A stretch of 25,488 bases of DNA from assembly GCA_050697155.1 (NCBI GenBank), contig JBOGZD010000032.1, positions 1-25,488 of the forward strand, read 5' to 3'. Source of the stretch: JBOGZD01 sp050697155 (GTDB lineage: Bacteria; Actinomycetota; Thermoleophilia; Solirubrobacterales; 70-9). This document shows, one piece after another, positions 1 through 7,345 of the stretch. How positions within the stretch are numbered: position 1 is the stretch's first letter; the number at the start of each line of letters is the position of its first letter. The notes beneath the pieces are model-generated. The model saw nothing but the letters and a program-made list of their open reading frames with translations, was not told the DNA's origin and did not search any database. The position numbers were made by a program, and so were the translations under genes.

Positions 1-56
1 GCGAAACGGAGCTCGACGACGCGCGCGCGGTGCTCAGCGAGCTGAGCGACTCGTAA
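1..56 (+). CDS. 3' end of an unidentified protein gene (partial)
   Basis: The third forward frame is open from the window edge to a TAA at 54-56. It gives an acidic, helical-looking tail ending LSELSDS, with G or C at nearly every third codon position. Too little is visible for identification. A coiled-coil tail such as that of the exodeoxyribonuclease VII small subunit is conceivable but unproven. It converges on the next gene, and a perfect 7-bp hairpin lies between them. Confidence 0.45.
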   Translation, partial: ETELDDARAVLSELSDS

Positions 57-154
57 TGGCTCGTCCGTTGCGCGACGGCGGCACGTTCCGCGACCAGCAC
101 GGGGACGCCGACATCGGGTTGGGGACATGCAAAGCGCATGCTTCCGTTCCATTG

Positions 155-175
155 CCTCCAGCGAGCGCCTGGAGG
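155..175. terminator. 7-bp hairpin between convergent genes
   Basis: CCTCCAG (155-161) and CTGGAGG (169-175) pair perfectly around a 7-nt loop. The hairpin lies between the convergent gene ends at 56 and 187, so it could stop transcription from both sides. There is no clear T-tract, so this is a moderate call. Confidence 0.4.
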
Positions 176-186
176 AGCGCTTTCGG

Positions 187-1224
187 CTAAGCGGCGCGGG
201 GGCGGAAGTAGGCGGCGGAGTCGAGGCCGCGGTCGAACCGTGACCAGGACTCGCCGTCGGCGAGCTCGCGCTCGATGCGGTCGAAGCTGCCGAGCTTGCC
301 GCCGAGGTGATCGATCATGTGCACGAGCGTCGCCTCGCGGGTCGCGGGCACGACCGGGGAGCCGTTCTCGTATGTGCCGTGGTGGGAGAGGACGATGTGA
401 AGGACCGCCTGGGCGAGGTCGGGGTCGAAGCCGTCGATCGTCTCGATCGTGCGCCGGACGAGGTAGTAGCCGAGCGGGATCTCGCCCTGGAGTCGCCCGG
501 CGTCGGTGAGGTCGATCGCAAGCGGGTCGTCGTTGTATGCCTGGGTCTTGCCGATGTCGTGCAGCAGCGCGCCGGCGACCGCGATGTCGCGGTCGATCCC
601 CGGGAAGGCCGAGGCGGCGGCGCTAACCGCCTGGGCGACCGAGATCGTGTGGTCGAGGAGCCCGTGCCGGTAGGCCTGGTGGTAGTACTTCGCCGCCGGT
701 GCGCACCGGAATCGCTCCCAGACACGGGAGCGCTCGCCAAACAGCCGATCGAGCAGCTCGCGCAGGTGCGGCGTCTGGATCGTGGCGATCAACTCGCGGA
801 GATCCGCCTCGAGGCGCTGCACCGGGATCTCCGGCATGGCGACCAGGCTCTCGACTTCGTACTCGCCGGGCTCGGCCGCCCGCACGGAATCGAGCTTGAT
901 CGCAGCGCCCCACTGCGGGTGGACGCTGTAGGTGCCCTCGACGTAGACGACCGAGCCCGGGGTCGCGCACTCGAAGCACTCGTCGACGCGGTCCCACGCC
1001 TTCGCCTCGACCGAGCCGGTGCGATCGCCGAGGGTCAGCCTCAGGTAGTCGCCGCCGTTTCGGCGCGGCAGCTTCTGGCGCCCGCGAACGGCATAGAAGC
1101 CCGCGACGTCTCCCTCGACCAGCTGCTCGACGAGCAACCGCGCGCGGGGGGGGCGGTGGCCATTGCCATTGCCGGTCGCGTTGCCGGCGGTGATCTGATC
1201 GGTGAATGACACCTGCTCGTTCAT
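187..1224 (-). CDS. OB-fold plus HD-domain 3'-5' exoribonuclease-like protein (YhaM/COG3481 type)
   Basis: 345 aa. Residues about 28-115 form a nucleic-acid-binding OB-fold (for example FYAVRGRQ, YLRLTLGDRTGSVEAKAWD). Residues about 175-310 form an HD phosphohydrolase domain with H187/H192, the HD pair H222-D223 in LLHDIGK, H281-H282 and D305. This order and length match the YhaM group of 3'-5' exoribonucleases, which trim RNA or DNA ends in the cytoplasm with a divalent metal. The reading frame stays open far upstream, but the ATG at 1224 is chosen because the protein upstream of it is low-complexity antisense to the MFS gene. A TAATTT box lies 10 nt before this ATG, so the transcript may be nearly leaderless. 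Family assignment is firm; the exact substrate is not. Confidence 0.85.
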   Translation of the reverse strand: MNEQVSFTDQITAGNATGNGNGHRPPRARLLVEQLVEGDVAGFYAVRGRQKLPRRNGGDYLRLTLGDRTGSVEAKAWDRVDECFECATPGSVVYVEGTYSVHPQWGAAIKLDSVRAAEPGEYEVESLVAMPEIPVQRLEADLRELIATIQTPHLRELLDRLFGERSRVWERFRCAPAAKYYHQAYRHGLLDHTISVAQAVSAAASAFPGIDRDIAVAGALLHDIGKTQAYNDDPLAIDLTDAGRLQGEIPLGYYLVRRTIETIDGFDPDLAQAVLHIVLSHHGTYENGSPVVPATREATLVHMIDHLGGKLGSFDRIERELADGESWSRFDRGLDSAAYFRPRAA

Positions 1225-1234
1225 CCGTTCGTCC

Positions 1235-1240
1235 AAATTA
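1235..1240 (-). promoter_or_regulatory. TAATTT -10-like box for the OB/HD gene
   Basis: TAATTT on the minus strand lies 10 nt before the ATG at 1224, giving a predicted leader of only a few bases. No convincing -35 is visible. It sits in the 133-nt divergent spacer shared with the MFS gene. Confidence 0.4.
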
Positions 1241-1357
1241 GAGAGAGGGCCGGACGGCGCTGGTCTCTCCGTCCTGACTGGAAAGTCGGCCCATTGGTGC
1301 CGAATCTGACGGCGGCGTTGCGAAACGGCCGCGGGTCGCGAGAGACTGACGGGAAGC

Positions 1358-2629
1358 ATGGGGGAGGCGAGACAGAGCTCCCGGGATGTGAGCCTGATCG
1401 TCGGCGCCGTCGGGCTGTCGTCCCTGGGCGATTTCCTGCTGTGGATCCCGCTGACGCTGCACCTGCGCGAGATGACCGACTCGGGCTTCGCGGTCGCGGC
1501 GCTGATGATCTGCCTGTGGGGGCCGATCGTGCTCCTCGCGCCGATCTCGGGCGCGATCGTCGATCGGTTCGAGACCCGCCGGGTGCTGATCGTCGCCTCG
1601 CTGGCGCAGGCGGCGGTGGCCGGCTCGCTGGCGCTGGCGCTCGACTCGACCGCCGGGATCCTGGCGCTTGCCGCGGCGCTCGGAGTGGGCTTCTCGGTCG
1701 CCCAGCCCGCCGAGTTCGCGCTCGTCCCGGCGATCGCCGGCGAGCGCGAGCTGACCACGGTCAACGGCTACATCGAGACCGCGCGCTACGCCGGCATCAC
1801 CGCGGGCCCCGTGCTCGGTGGGGTGCTCTCGGGGGCCGGCGGCGTCGAGGTGGCGCTGGCGGTCAACGCCGCCACCTTCGTCGTCGTCGCGCTCGCCGCC
1901 GTCGCACTCGCGGCCCGGCGGCTGCCGGGGGCTGTAGATGAGTCCGCCCCGCACGAGCACGCGCTGGTCGGCGCGGCTGTCCTGTTCCGCGATCGGACGC
2001 TGGCGATCGTGCTCGGCGTGGTCTTCGTCTCGCTGCTGTTCATGAGCGCCACGATCCCGGCCGAGGTCTTTTTCATCAAGGAGGATCTCGGCGCCAGCGA
2101 CGCCGTCTTCGGGATCGTCTTCTCGTGCTGGGCGCTCGGGATGGTGGTCGGGGCGGTCGGCGTCGCTCGCAAGGTCGGCCTGACGGCGCTGGCAGCGGGC
2201 GCGATCGTCGCCGCGATCGTCCAGGGCGTCGGCCTCGGCTTGCCGACCGCGTGGCTCGTGATCTGGTTTGCCGGGGGGATGTGGTTCGTCGGGGGGGTCG
2301 GTCACGGGGTGAAAAACGTGCTCGCCCGGACGCTGATTCAGGAGCGGGTGCCCGGCCGCCTGCACGGCCGTGCGTTTGCCGCCTACAACGGGCTCCGCAA
2401 CGGGTCGGAGCTCATCGCCCTCGCGGCGGGCGGCTTCCTGATCGCCGCGATCGGCGCTCGCACGACGGTCGCCCTAGCCGGAGCGATCCCGGCATTGATC
2501 GGGGTGCTTGGGCTGTTCTTCTACTTGCGGCGCTCCGGCGCGGAGCCGGAGGTCCCGGACTCCGGCGCGCCGGCCGAGGAGGGGGTCGTCGAACCAGCGC
2601 CCGTGCGTGCGGCCGGGGCGGTCGAGTAG
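1358..2629 (+). CDS. MFS transporter, EntS/MFS_3-like exporter
   Basis: 423 aa, with about ten to twelve hydrophobic segments from residue 11 to residue 389. The loop after the second segment has the MFS signature in the form GAIVDRFETRRVLI (residues 65-78). The overall pattern resembles MFS_3 exporters (the enterobactin exporter EntS group); the substrate cannot be read from sequence. The ATG at 1358 follows a weak purine stretch (GGGAAG). The last ~34 residues are an acidic/proline-rich cytoplasmic tail encoded opposite the tail of the YihY gene, a 109-nt convergent overlap. The gene is divergent from the OB/HD gene and stands alone as a transcription unit. Confidence 0.85.
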   Translation: MGEARQSSRDVSLIVGAVGLSSLGDFLLWIPLTLHLREMTDSGFAVAALMICLWGPIVLLAPISGAIVDRFETRRVLIVASLAQAAVAGSLALALDSTAGILALAAALGVGFSVAQPAEFALVPAIAGERELTTVNGYIETARYAGITAGPVLGGVLSGAGGVEVALAVNAATFVVVALAAVALAARRLPGAVDESAPHEHALVGAAVLFRDRTLAIVLGVVFVSLLFMSATIPAEVFFIKEDLGASDAVFGIVFSCWALGMVVGAVGVARKVGLTALAAGAIVAAIVQGVGLGLPTAWLVIWFAGGMWFVGGVGHGVKNVLARTLIQERVPGRLHGRAFAAYNGLRNGSELIALAAGGFLIAAIGARTTVALAGAIPALIGVLGLFFYLRRSGAEPEVPDSGAPAEEGVVEPAPVRAAGAVE

Positions 2630-3570
2630 CCCTCCGCCGGCGGCGGCGGGTCGCCGTCCGCGGGCACGAAGGGGGCGAACTCGCCCGGCGGGGCGGCGTG
2701 CTCGGCGGCCCGCCCCGTGCGCTCGAGCTCGGCCGCGAACTGGGCACCGAAGACGACCGCGACGTTGGTGAGCCAGAGCCAGACCAGGAACACGATCACC
2801 CCGGCGAGCGCCCCGTACGTGTTCGAGTAGGAGTCGAAGTTGGCGATGTAGACCGCGAACCCGGCCGAGGCGACGAGCCAGAGCGCCGTCGCCAGCAGGC
2901 TCCCGGGCAGGACCCAGGAAAAGCCCTTGCGGCGGGCGTCAGGCGCAAAGCGGTAGAGGCCGCCGATCACGCCGACGACGACCGCAAAGAGCAGCGGCCA
3001 CTTGACGATCGCGAACGCCGTGCGCGCGGTGTCGCCGACGCCGACCTCCTCCCCGATCGCCTCGGCGAGCGGCCCGGTGAGCACCAGCGCCAGCATGACC
3101 GCGGTGAGGGCGAGCACCATCGCGAACGTGATCGCGAGCTGAAGCGGGCGCTGCTTCCAGAACGGGCGCTCCTCGGCGACGTCATAGATCTCGTTCGACG
3201 CCCGCATGAAGGCGCCGACGTAGCCCGAGGCCGAGTAGAGCGCGAGCGCAACGCCGACGACCAGCGCAACCCCCGCGGCGCCCGAGTTCTCGGTGACGTC
3301 CTCGACCGGGCCGCGGAAGGTCTCGACCGCCGAGGACGGTCCCAGCTCGTCGATGATGTTGAAGACGCTGTCGGCGGTCTGCGGGCCGCCGAAGACACCG
3401 AGCAGCGAGACGAGCACGATCATCCCCGGGAACACCGAGAGGACCGAGTAGTAGGTCAGCGACGCCGCCCGATCGGCGAGGTTGCGGGCGCGAAACGCCT
3501 TCGCGGCGTCGCGCAGCGCGTGCCACCAGGCGCGTACGGTGAGGTCGCTGGGGGAGCTCACGCGCTCCAT
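2521..3570 (-). CDS. YihY/UPF0761-family inner membrane protein
   Basis: 349 aa. After a short basic N-terminus (HALRDAAKAFRARNLADRAA) come about six membrane segments: roughly 38-61, 98-122, 143-168, 188-207, 218-243 and 252-278. The family hallmarks ASLTYYSVLSVFPG (36-49), SASGYVGAFMRASNEIYDV (113-131) and the final WLWLTN..VVFGAQFAAELER are all present. Older databases call this ribonuclease BN, but that name is wrong for this family, whose function is unknown. The last ~65 residues are a proline/alanine-rich tail not needed by the family and are partly antisense to the MFS gene. The ATG at 3570 has a weak TAGAAG box 7 nt upstream and no clear ribosome binding site. Confidence 0.88.
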   Translation of the reverse strand: MERVSSPSDLTVRAWWHALRDAAKAFRARNLADRAASLTYYSVLSVFPGMIVLVSLLGVFGGPQTADSVFNIIDELGPSSAVETFRGPVEDVTENSGAAGVALVVGVALALYSASGYVGAFMRASNEIYDVAEERPFWKQRPLQLAITFAMVLALTAVMLALVLTGPLAEAIGEEVGVGDTARTAFAIVKWPLLFAVVVGVIGGLYRFAPDARRKGFSWVLPGSLLATALWLVASAGFAVYIANFDSYSNTYGALAGVIVFLVWLWLTNVAVVFGAQFAAELERTGRAAEHAAPPGEFAPFVPADGDPPPPAEGYSTAPAARTGAGSTTPSSAGAPESGTSGSAPERRK

Positions 3571-3673
3571 CGAACAGCTTCTACCCCAACCCCCGAGAGG
3601 AGAACCGAGGTCATCCCGCTGCTCGGCGAGTCGGCTGGCCCTCGGAGCGCGGCGGATGGCGGGCCCCGGAAGA

Positions 3674-3705
3674 AGAAGGGGCCGGGATCCCTCCCGGCCC
3701 CTTCT
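3674..3705 (-). terminator. Strong intrinsic terminator, 14-bp perfect stem
   Basis: AGAAGGGGCCGGGA (3674-3687) and TCCCGGCCCCTTCT (3692-3705) pair perfectly around a 4-nt loop. On the minus strand the stem is followed by a pyrimidine-rich TTCTTCC. It lies 21 nt beyond the stop of the pentad-repeat gene and before the YihY start, so it separates those two minus-strand units. Confidence 0.85.
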
Positions 3706-3726
3706 GCCTCCCGCACGGAGCTCGGC

Positions 3727-4254
3727 TCAGCCGACGAACTGCACGTAGACGTCCTCGTCGACGGGTGCGCCGTCGGTCGAGTCCTTGGTCACCGTCTGCG
3801 CGTCGTTGAACGGCGCCGGGCAGCCGGCGGTCGGGCTGACGATCAGCTCGACCGTCGACCCGGGCTCGGCGACGTCCTCATGGACCACGGTCGCGGTCCC
3901 CGACGTCGGCGCCGCGGCGAGGTCGTAGCAGACGATCCCGTCGCCACCCTCGCTGGCGCCGGTGATGCCCACCGCGCCCGGGGCAACGTTGACCGTGGTC
4001 CCATCCTTGTTGACCCGGCCATGGGCGAGCTCGGGAACGATGCCTTCCTCGAGATCCCTCTCCTTGATCTTCCCGTCGACGATCTTGCCGCTCTTGACGG
4101 CGTCGCGGGCGATCTTGGGTCCGGTAACCGCCTTCTTGGCGATCTGGTTCGTGGTCACTTTCGGCGCCGCGATCGCCGCGCCGGTGAGGGCGAAGACGAG
4201 CGCGATCACGCCGATCAGCACGCCCGGCGTCGGGCGCAGCTTCCTGAGTCTCAC
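3727..4254 (-). CDS. Exported pentad-repeat protein of unknown function
   Basis: 175 aa. A basic N-terminus (MRLRKLRPTP) is followed by a hydrophobic segment (11-30) ending AAIAAP, which reads as a signal peptide or anchor. Residues 36-70 are seven consecutive pentads with I, V or L at the third position (NQIAK, KAVTG, PKIAR, DAVKS, GKIVD, GKIKE, RDLEE). The remainder is a beta-rich domain with two cysteines (C110, C145) that could form a disulfide outside the cell. The GTG at 4254 is chosen because AGGAGG lies 9 nt before it and the signal sequence starts there; an in-frame upstream extension lacks both. I associate this architecture with Thermoleophilia exported proteins. The function is unknown. 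It ends in a strong terminator. Confidence 0.8.
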   Translation of the reverse strand: MRLRKLRPTPGVLIGVIALVFALTGAAIAAPKVTTNQIAKKAVTGPKIARDAVKSGKIVDGKIKERDLEEGIVPELAHGRVNKDGTTVNVAPGAVGITGASEGGDGIVCYDLAAAPTSGTATVVHEDVAEPGSTVELIVSPTAGCPAPFNDAQTVTKDSTDGAPVDEDVYVQFVG

Positions 4255-4289
4255 TGGATCTGACCTCCTGTTCGGATGTCGTGTGCTTC

Positions 4290-4308
4290 CAGTCCCTGCC
4301 AAGGACTG
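4290..4308 (-). other. 6-bp hairpin in the 5' leader of the pentad-repeat gene
   Basis: CAGTCC (4290-4295) pairs with GGACTG (4303-4308) around a 7-nt loop, between tRNA-Phe and the GTG at 4254. It could help end the tRNA transcript or fold the leader. No T-tract follows. Confidence 0.25.
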
Positions 4309-4368
4309 TGTTCGACCGCTAACACCTGGCCCGCCGCACGGTTGCGGTCCAGCTCGCTCATGCTGGAG

Positions 4369-4441
4369 TGGCGAGGGGCAGAATCGAACTGCCGACACCG
4401 CGATTTTCAGTCGCGTGCTCTACCAACTGAGCTACCTCGCC
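4369..4441 (-). tRNA. tRNA-Phe (anticodon GAA)
   Basis: A complete 73-nt cloverleaf. Acceptor GGCGAGG pairs with CCTCGCC; the D-arm is GCTC/GAGC; anticodon stem CGCGA/TCGCG flanks loop CTGAAAA with anticodon GAA; the T-arm is GGCAG/CTGCC with loop TTCGATT; the discriminator is A. The 3' CCA is not encoded. The mature 5' end is only 13 nt after the stop codon of the LOG-like gene on the same strand. A TAGCCT box overlapping that stop codon (4457-4452) could serve as the tRNA's own -10; otherwise the tRNA is processed from read-through of the folP operon. Confidence 0.95.
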
Positions 4442-4454
4442 GCGGCGGATAAGG

Positions 4455-4955
4455 CTAGCGCGAGCCGAGCCGGGCTCGGGCGGCGCCGAGGGCCCTGTCC
4501 ACGGCTTCGGCAGGGTCGTCGACCGCGTCGACCCCGGCCGCGTCATCGATCGGCGTGCCGGGGGTGAGCTCCCAGCTTCGCAGGGCGATCACCTGACGCC
4601 CGAGCCTGCGGGCGAAGCCGATCTCGGCCAACGTTCCCCATTCGCCGCCGATCGCGATCACCGCGTCGCCGGAGGCGACCACGGCGAGGTTGCGGGCGTG
4701 GCCGATACCGGTGGCGACCACATGGGTGCAGTGCGGGTTGGCGTCCGAGGCCTCCTCGCCGGGGACGATCCCGATGACGATGCCGTCAGCGCCGGCGGCG
4801 CCCCGGGCGGCCGCCTCCATCACCCCGCCGAGACCGCCGCAGACGACCGTCGCCCCGGCCGCCGCGAGCGCTCGACCCACCTCCTCAGCGAGCCGCTCGA
4901 GCTCGGGGTCGGACACGCCGCGGCCGATGACCGCGATCTGGGGCGGTCGACTCAC
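4455..4955 (-). CDS. LOG/TIGR00725-like Rossmann-fold protein
   Basis: 166 aa. The protein starts IAVIGRG (residues 7-13), continues with CGGLGGVMEAAARGA (39-53) and the ligand loop AIGGEWGTLAEIG (101-113). These are the positions of the nucleotide-binding loops of the LOG/SLOG superfamily. True LOG phosphoribohydrolases carry PGGxGTxxE; here the loop reads GGEWGTLAE, which is the TIGR00725-type form, so cytokinin-type activity should not be assumed. Substrate unknown. The GTG at 4955 overlaps the helicase stop as GTGA, indicating translational coupling. tRNA-Phe follows after 13 nt. Confidence 0.8.
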   Translation of the reverse strand: MSRPPQIAVIGRGVSDPELERLAEEVGRALAAAGATVVCGGLGGVMEAAARGAAGADGIVIGIVPGEEASDANPHCTHVVATGIGHARNLAVVASGDAVIAIGGEWGTLAEIGFARRLGRQVIALRSWELTPGTPIDDAAGVDAVDDPAEAVDRALGAARARLGSR

Positions 4956-7345
4956 GCCGCCGGTCGCGCCTCGCCGGCCCTGGCTGGCGCAGGTCGGCGC
5001 TCGAGCCCGATCGCGGTGATCATCCGGTCCATCAGCTCGAGCGCCCCGGCCTTGTGCAGGGGCTCGTTCAGGTTGCCGCACTTGGGGCTCTGCACGCACG
5101 AAGGGCAGCCGTCGGCGCAGGGGCACTCGGCGATCAGGCGGGAAGCATCGGCGACCAGGCGCTCGAACGCCTCGAACCCGCGCCGGGCGATGCCGACGCC
5201 GCCGGGGTGGCCGTCGTAGACGAAGATCGTCGGGCGCCCGGTCTGGTAGTGGACGTTGGTCGACAGCCCGCCGATGTCCCAGCGGTCGCACATCGCCAGC
5301 AGGGGCAGGACCGCGATCTGCGAGTGCTCGGTCGCGTGCAGGGCGCCGAGCAGGACCTCCGGGGGCAGAACCCGGGGACCGGCGAGCTCATCCGGAAGCA
5401 CGTACCACAGCGACTGGGTCGGGAAGCTCTGCTCGGGCAGCTCGAGCGCGACCAGGTCGATCACCGAATGATCGGCGAGGCTCTTGCGCTGGTAGGCGAT
5501 CACCTGCTCGGTGACCGAGACCTCGCCGAAGGACAGCGCCACCCCGGCAACCCGCCGCTGCTCGCCGACCTCGTCAACGAACACCTCGGTCTCCTTCTTG
5601 GGCTGCGTGTACCAGTCGCCGTCGAAGGCGTCGACGATCGCCCGCCTTCCCTCGATGTCCAGCTCGCGGACCTCATAGGCGCGGCCGAGGTGCAGGTAGA
5701 TCGCCCCGGGATGGACGGTCGAGAACGCCCGCTCGGCCTCCACCGCCCCCAGCAGCTCGCCGGAGGCGCGCTCGATCACGGCGATCGAGTCGAGCGAGGC
5801 CGAGCGCAGCGAGACCTCCCCGGCGGGGAAGCCCGGGCCCCGCGGCAGGTAGCGGCCGTCGCGACCGCGGCGCAGCCGCCCGGCGCCGGCCAGCGCGTCG
5901 GCGCGCTCGCGCCAGGCCGGGCCGAGGATCTCATCGTCGGCGGCGCCCGGCTGGGCGCCGCTGCCGCCCAGCGGCGCCTCGTGGGCGGCGGCCAGCAGAT
6001 GGCCCGTCTGGATCCGCTCGTTCCCCGGATCGAGGATCGCCGCCTCGACCGGTCGCCCGAGGAACTCGTCGGGGTGGCGGCAGAAGAACTGGTCGAGCGC
6101 GTCCTCGCCGGCGAGGTAGAGGGCGATCCCGTCACTGCGCCGCCCGGCCCGGCCCCACATCTGGCGCAGGCTGGCGACCGTGCCCGGGAAGGTCACACAG
6201 ACCGCCGCGTCGAGCTCGCCGATGTCGATCCCGAGCTCGAGCGCGTCGGTGGCGACGACCGCGAGCAGCTCGCCCTGGGCGAGCTGCGCCTCGATCTCGC
6301 GCCGCTGCTGGGGCGTGTAGCCGGCGCGATACGGCGCGATCCGGGCGGCCAGGCCGGGCTCGCCTAGCTCCTCCAGCCTCGCCCGCGCAAACCGCTGGAT
6401 CAGCTCGATCCCGCGACGGCTGCGCAGGAAGCAGATCGTTCGCGCCCCGTTCATCACCAGGTCGGCGAGCAGCTCGGCGGCCTCGGACAGGACCGACCGG
6501 CGAGTCGTCGACTTCGGGTCGATCAGCGGCGGGTTCCACATCCCGATCCGCCGCCGGGCACGTGGTGCACCATCGTCGTCGATCAGCTCGAACCCGGTGC
6601 CGGTGAGCGACTCCGCCAGCTCGACCGGGTTGGCGATCGTCGCCGAGGCGAGGATGAAGCGCGGGCTTGCCCGGTAGAGGCGAGCGACCCGGCGCAACCG
6701 ACGCAGCACGTTGGCGACGTGGGAGCCGAACACGCCGCGGTAGGTGTGCGCCTCGTCGACGACCACCCAGCCGAGGTTGGCGAGGAAGTCGCCCCAGCGC
6801 TTGTGGTGCGGCAGCACCCCCATGTGAAGCATGTCGGGGTTCGTGAGGACGAGGTTCGAGCGCCTGCGGATGGGCGGCCGCTCCTGGCGCGGGGTGTCCC
6901 CGTCGTAGATCGCGTGGTGCAGCGACCCGAGGCCGAGCTCGGAGAGCTTGCGGGCTTGATCCTGGGCGAGCGATTTGGTCGGATACAGGTACAGGGCGCG
7001 CGTCTTCGGGTCGCGGGCGATCGCGTCGAGCACCGGGAGGTTGAACGACAGCGACTTGCCTGAGGCGGTGCCGCTGGTGACGATCACGTCGGCACGCGCG
7101 GCCGCGCGCAGCGCGGCGAGCTGGTGCGTGTAGAGGCGATCGAGGCCGGCGCCCTCGAGCGCCGACGTCAGCTCCGGGGCGAGCTCGTCCGCCGCCGACG
7201 CGTGCCTCGGCTCGCGCGGCTCCTCGACCCTGGTCGCGACCAGGCGCTCATCGGCCTCGCCGAGCTCCACCAGGCGCTCCCAGGCGACCGACGGAGCGCC
7301 CGTGAACGGGTCCGCCCCAGCGTCGGCGAACGGGTCCTTACCCAT
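4952..7345 (-). CDS. DEAD/DEAH-box helicase with C-terminal DUF1998 zinc domain (MrfA/YprA-like)
   Basis: 797 aa, superfamily 2 helicase. Walker A is GTASGKS (92-98), motif II DEAH (197-200), motif III SAT (234-236), motif V ATDALELGIDIG (365-376) and motif VI QMWGRAGR (395-402). The C-terminal DUF1998 region has C741, C743, C747, C750 and C756 (CPCADGCPSC), the metal-binding cluster of the MrfA group. In Bacillus, MrfA is a 3'-5' DNA helicase that works with a partner nuclease in repair of mitomycin-type lesions; no MrfB-like exonuclease is visible nearby. The ATG at 7345 overlaps the folP stop (ATGGGTAA). Upstream in-frame sequence is antisense-type low complexity and is not counted. Confidence 0.9.
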   Translation of the reverse strand: MGKDPFADAGADPFTGAPSVAWERLVELGEADERLVATRVEEPREPRHASAADELAPELTSALEGAGLDRLYTHQLAALRAAARADVIVTSGTASGKSLSFNLPVLDAIARDPKTRALYLYPTKSLAQDQARKLSELGLGSLHHAIYDGDTPRQERPPIRRRSNLVLTNPDMLHMGVLPHHKRWGDFLANLGWVVVDEAHTYRGVFGSHVANVLRRLRRVARLYRASPRFILASATIANPVELAESLTGTGFELIDDDGAPRARRRIGMWNPPLIDPKSTTRRSVLSEAAELLADLVMNGARTICFLRSRRGIELIQRFARARLEELGEPGLAARIAPYRAGYTPQQRREIEAQLAQGELLAVVATDALELGIDIGELDAAVCVTFPGTVASLRQMWGRAGRRSDGIALYLAGEDALDQFFCRHPDEFLGRPVEAAILDPGNERIQTGHLLAAAHEAPLGGSGAQPGAADDEILGPAWRERADALAGAGRLRRGRDGRYLPRGPGFPAGEVSLRSASLDSIAVIERASGELLGAVEAERAFSTVHPGAIYLHLGRAYEVRELDIEGRRAIVDAFDGDWYTQPKKETEVFVDEVGEQRRVAGVALSFGEVSVTEQVIAYQRKSLADHSVIDLVALELPEQSFPTQSLWYVLPDELAGPRVLPPEVLLGALHATEHSQIAVLPLLAMCDRWDIGGLSTNVHYQTGRPTIFVYDGHPGGVGIARRGFEAFERLVADASRLIAECPCADGCPSCVQSPKCGNLNEPLHKAGALELMDRMITAIGLERRPAPARAGEARPAA

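Noticed and set aside
1..56. Assignment of the partial first gene as exodeoxyribonuclease VII small subunit
   Set aside because: Only 17 residues are visible and none is diagnostic.
56..190. 44-codon frame starting at an ATG that overlaps the upstream TAA (TAATG)
   Set aside because: The overlap looks like translational coupling, but the second half has AT-ending codons unlike its neighbours, contains the 155-175 hairpin and runs into the convergent gene. No recognisable protein.
2125..4263. Long plus-strand frame across the MFS end, YihY and pentad-repeat genes
   Set aside because: It crosses the strong terminator at 3674-3705 and several real genes on the other strand. The composition is typical antisense GC-rich sequence.
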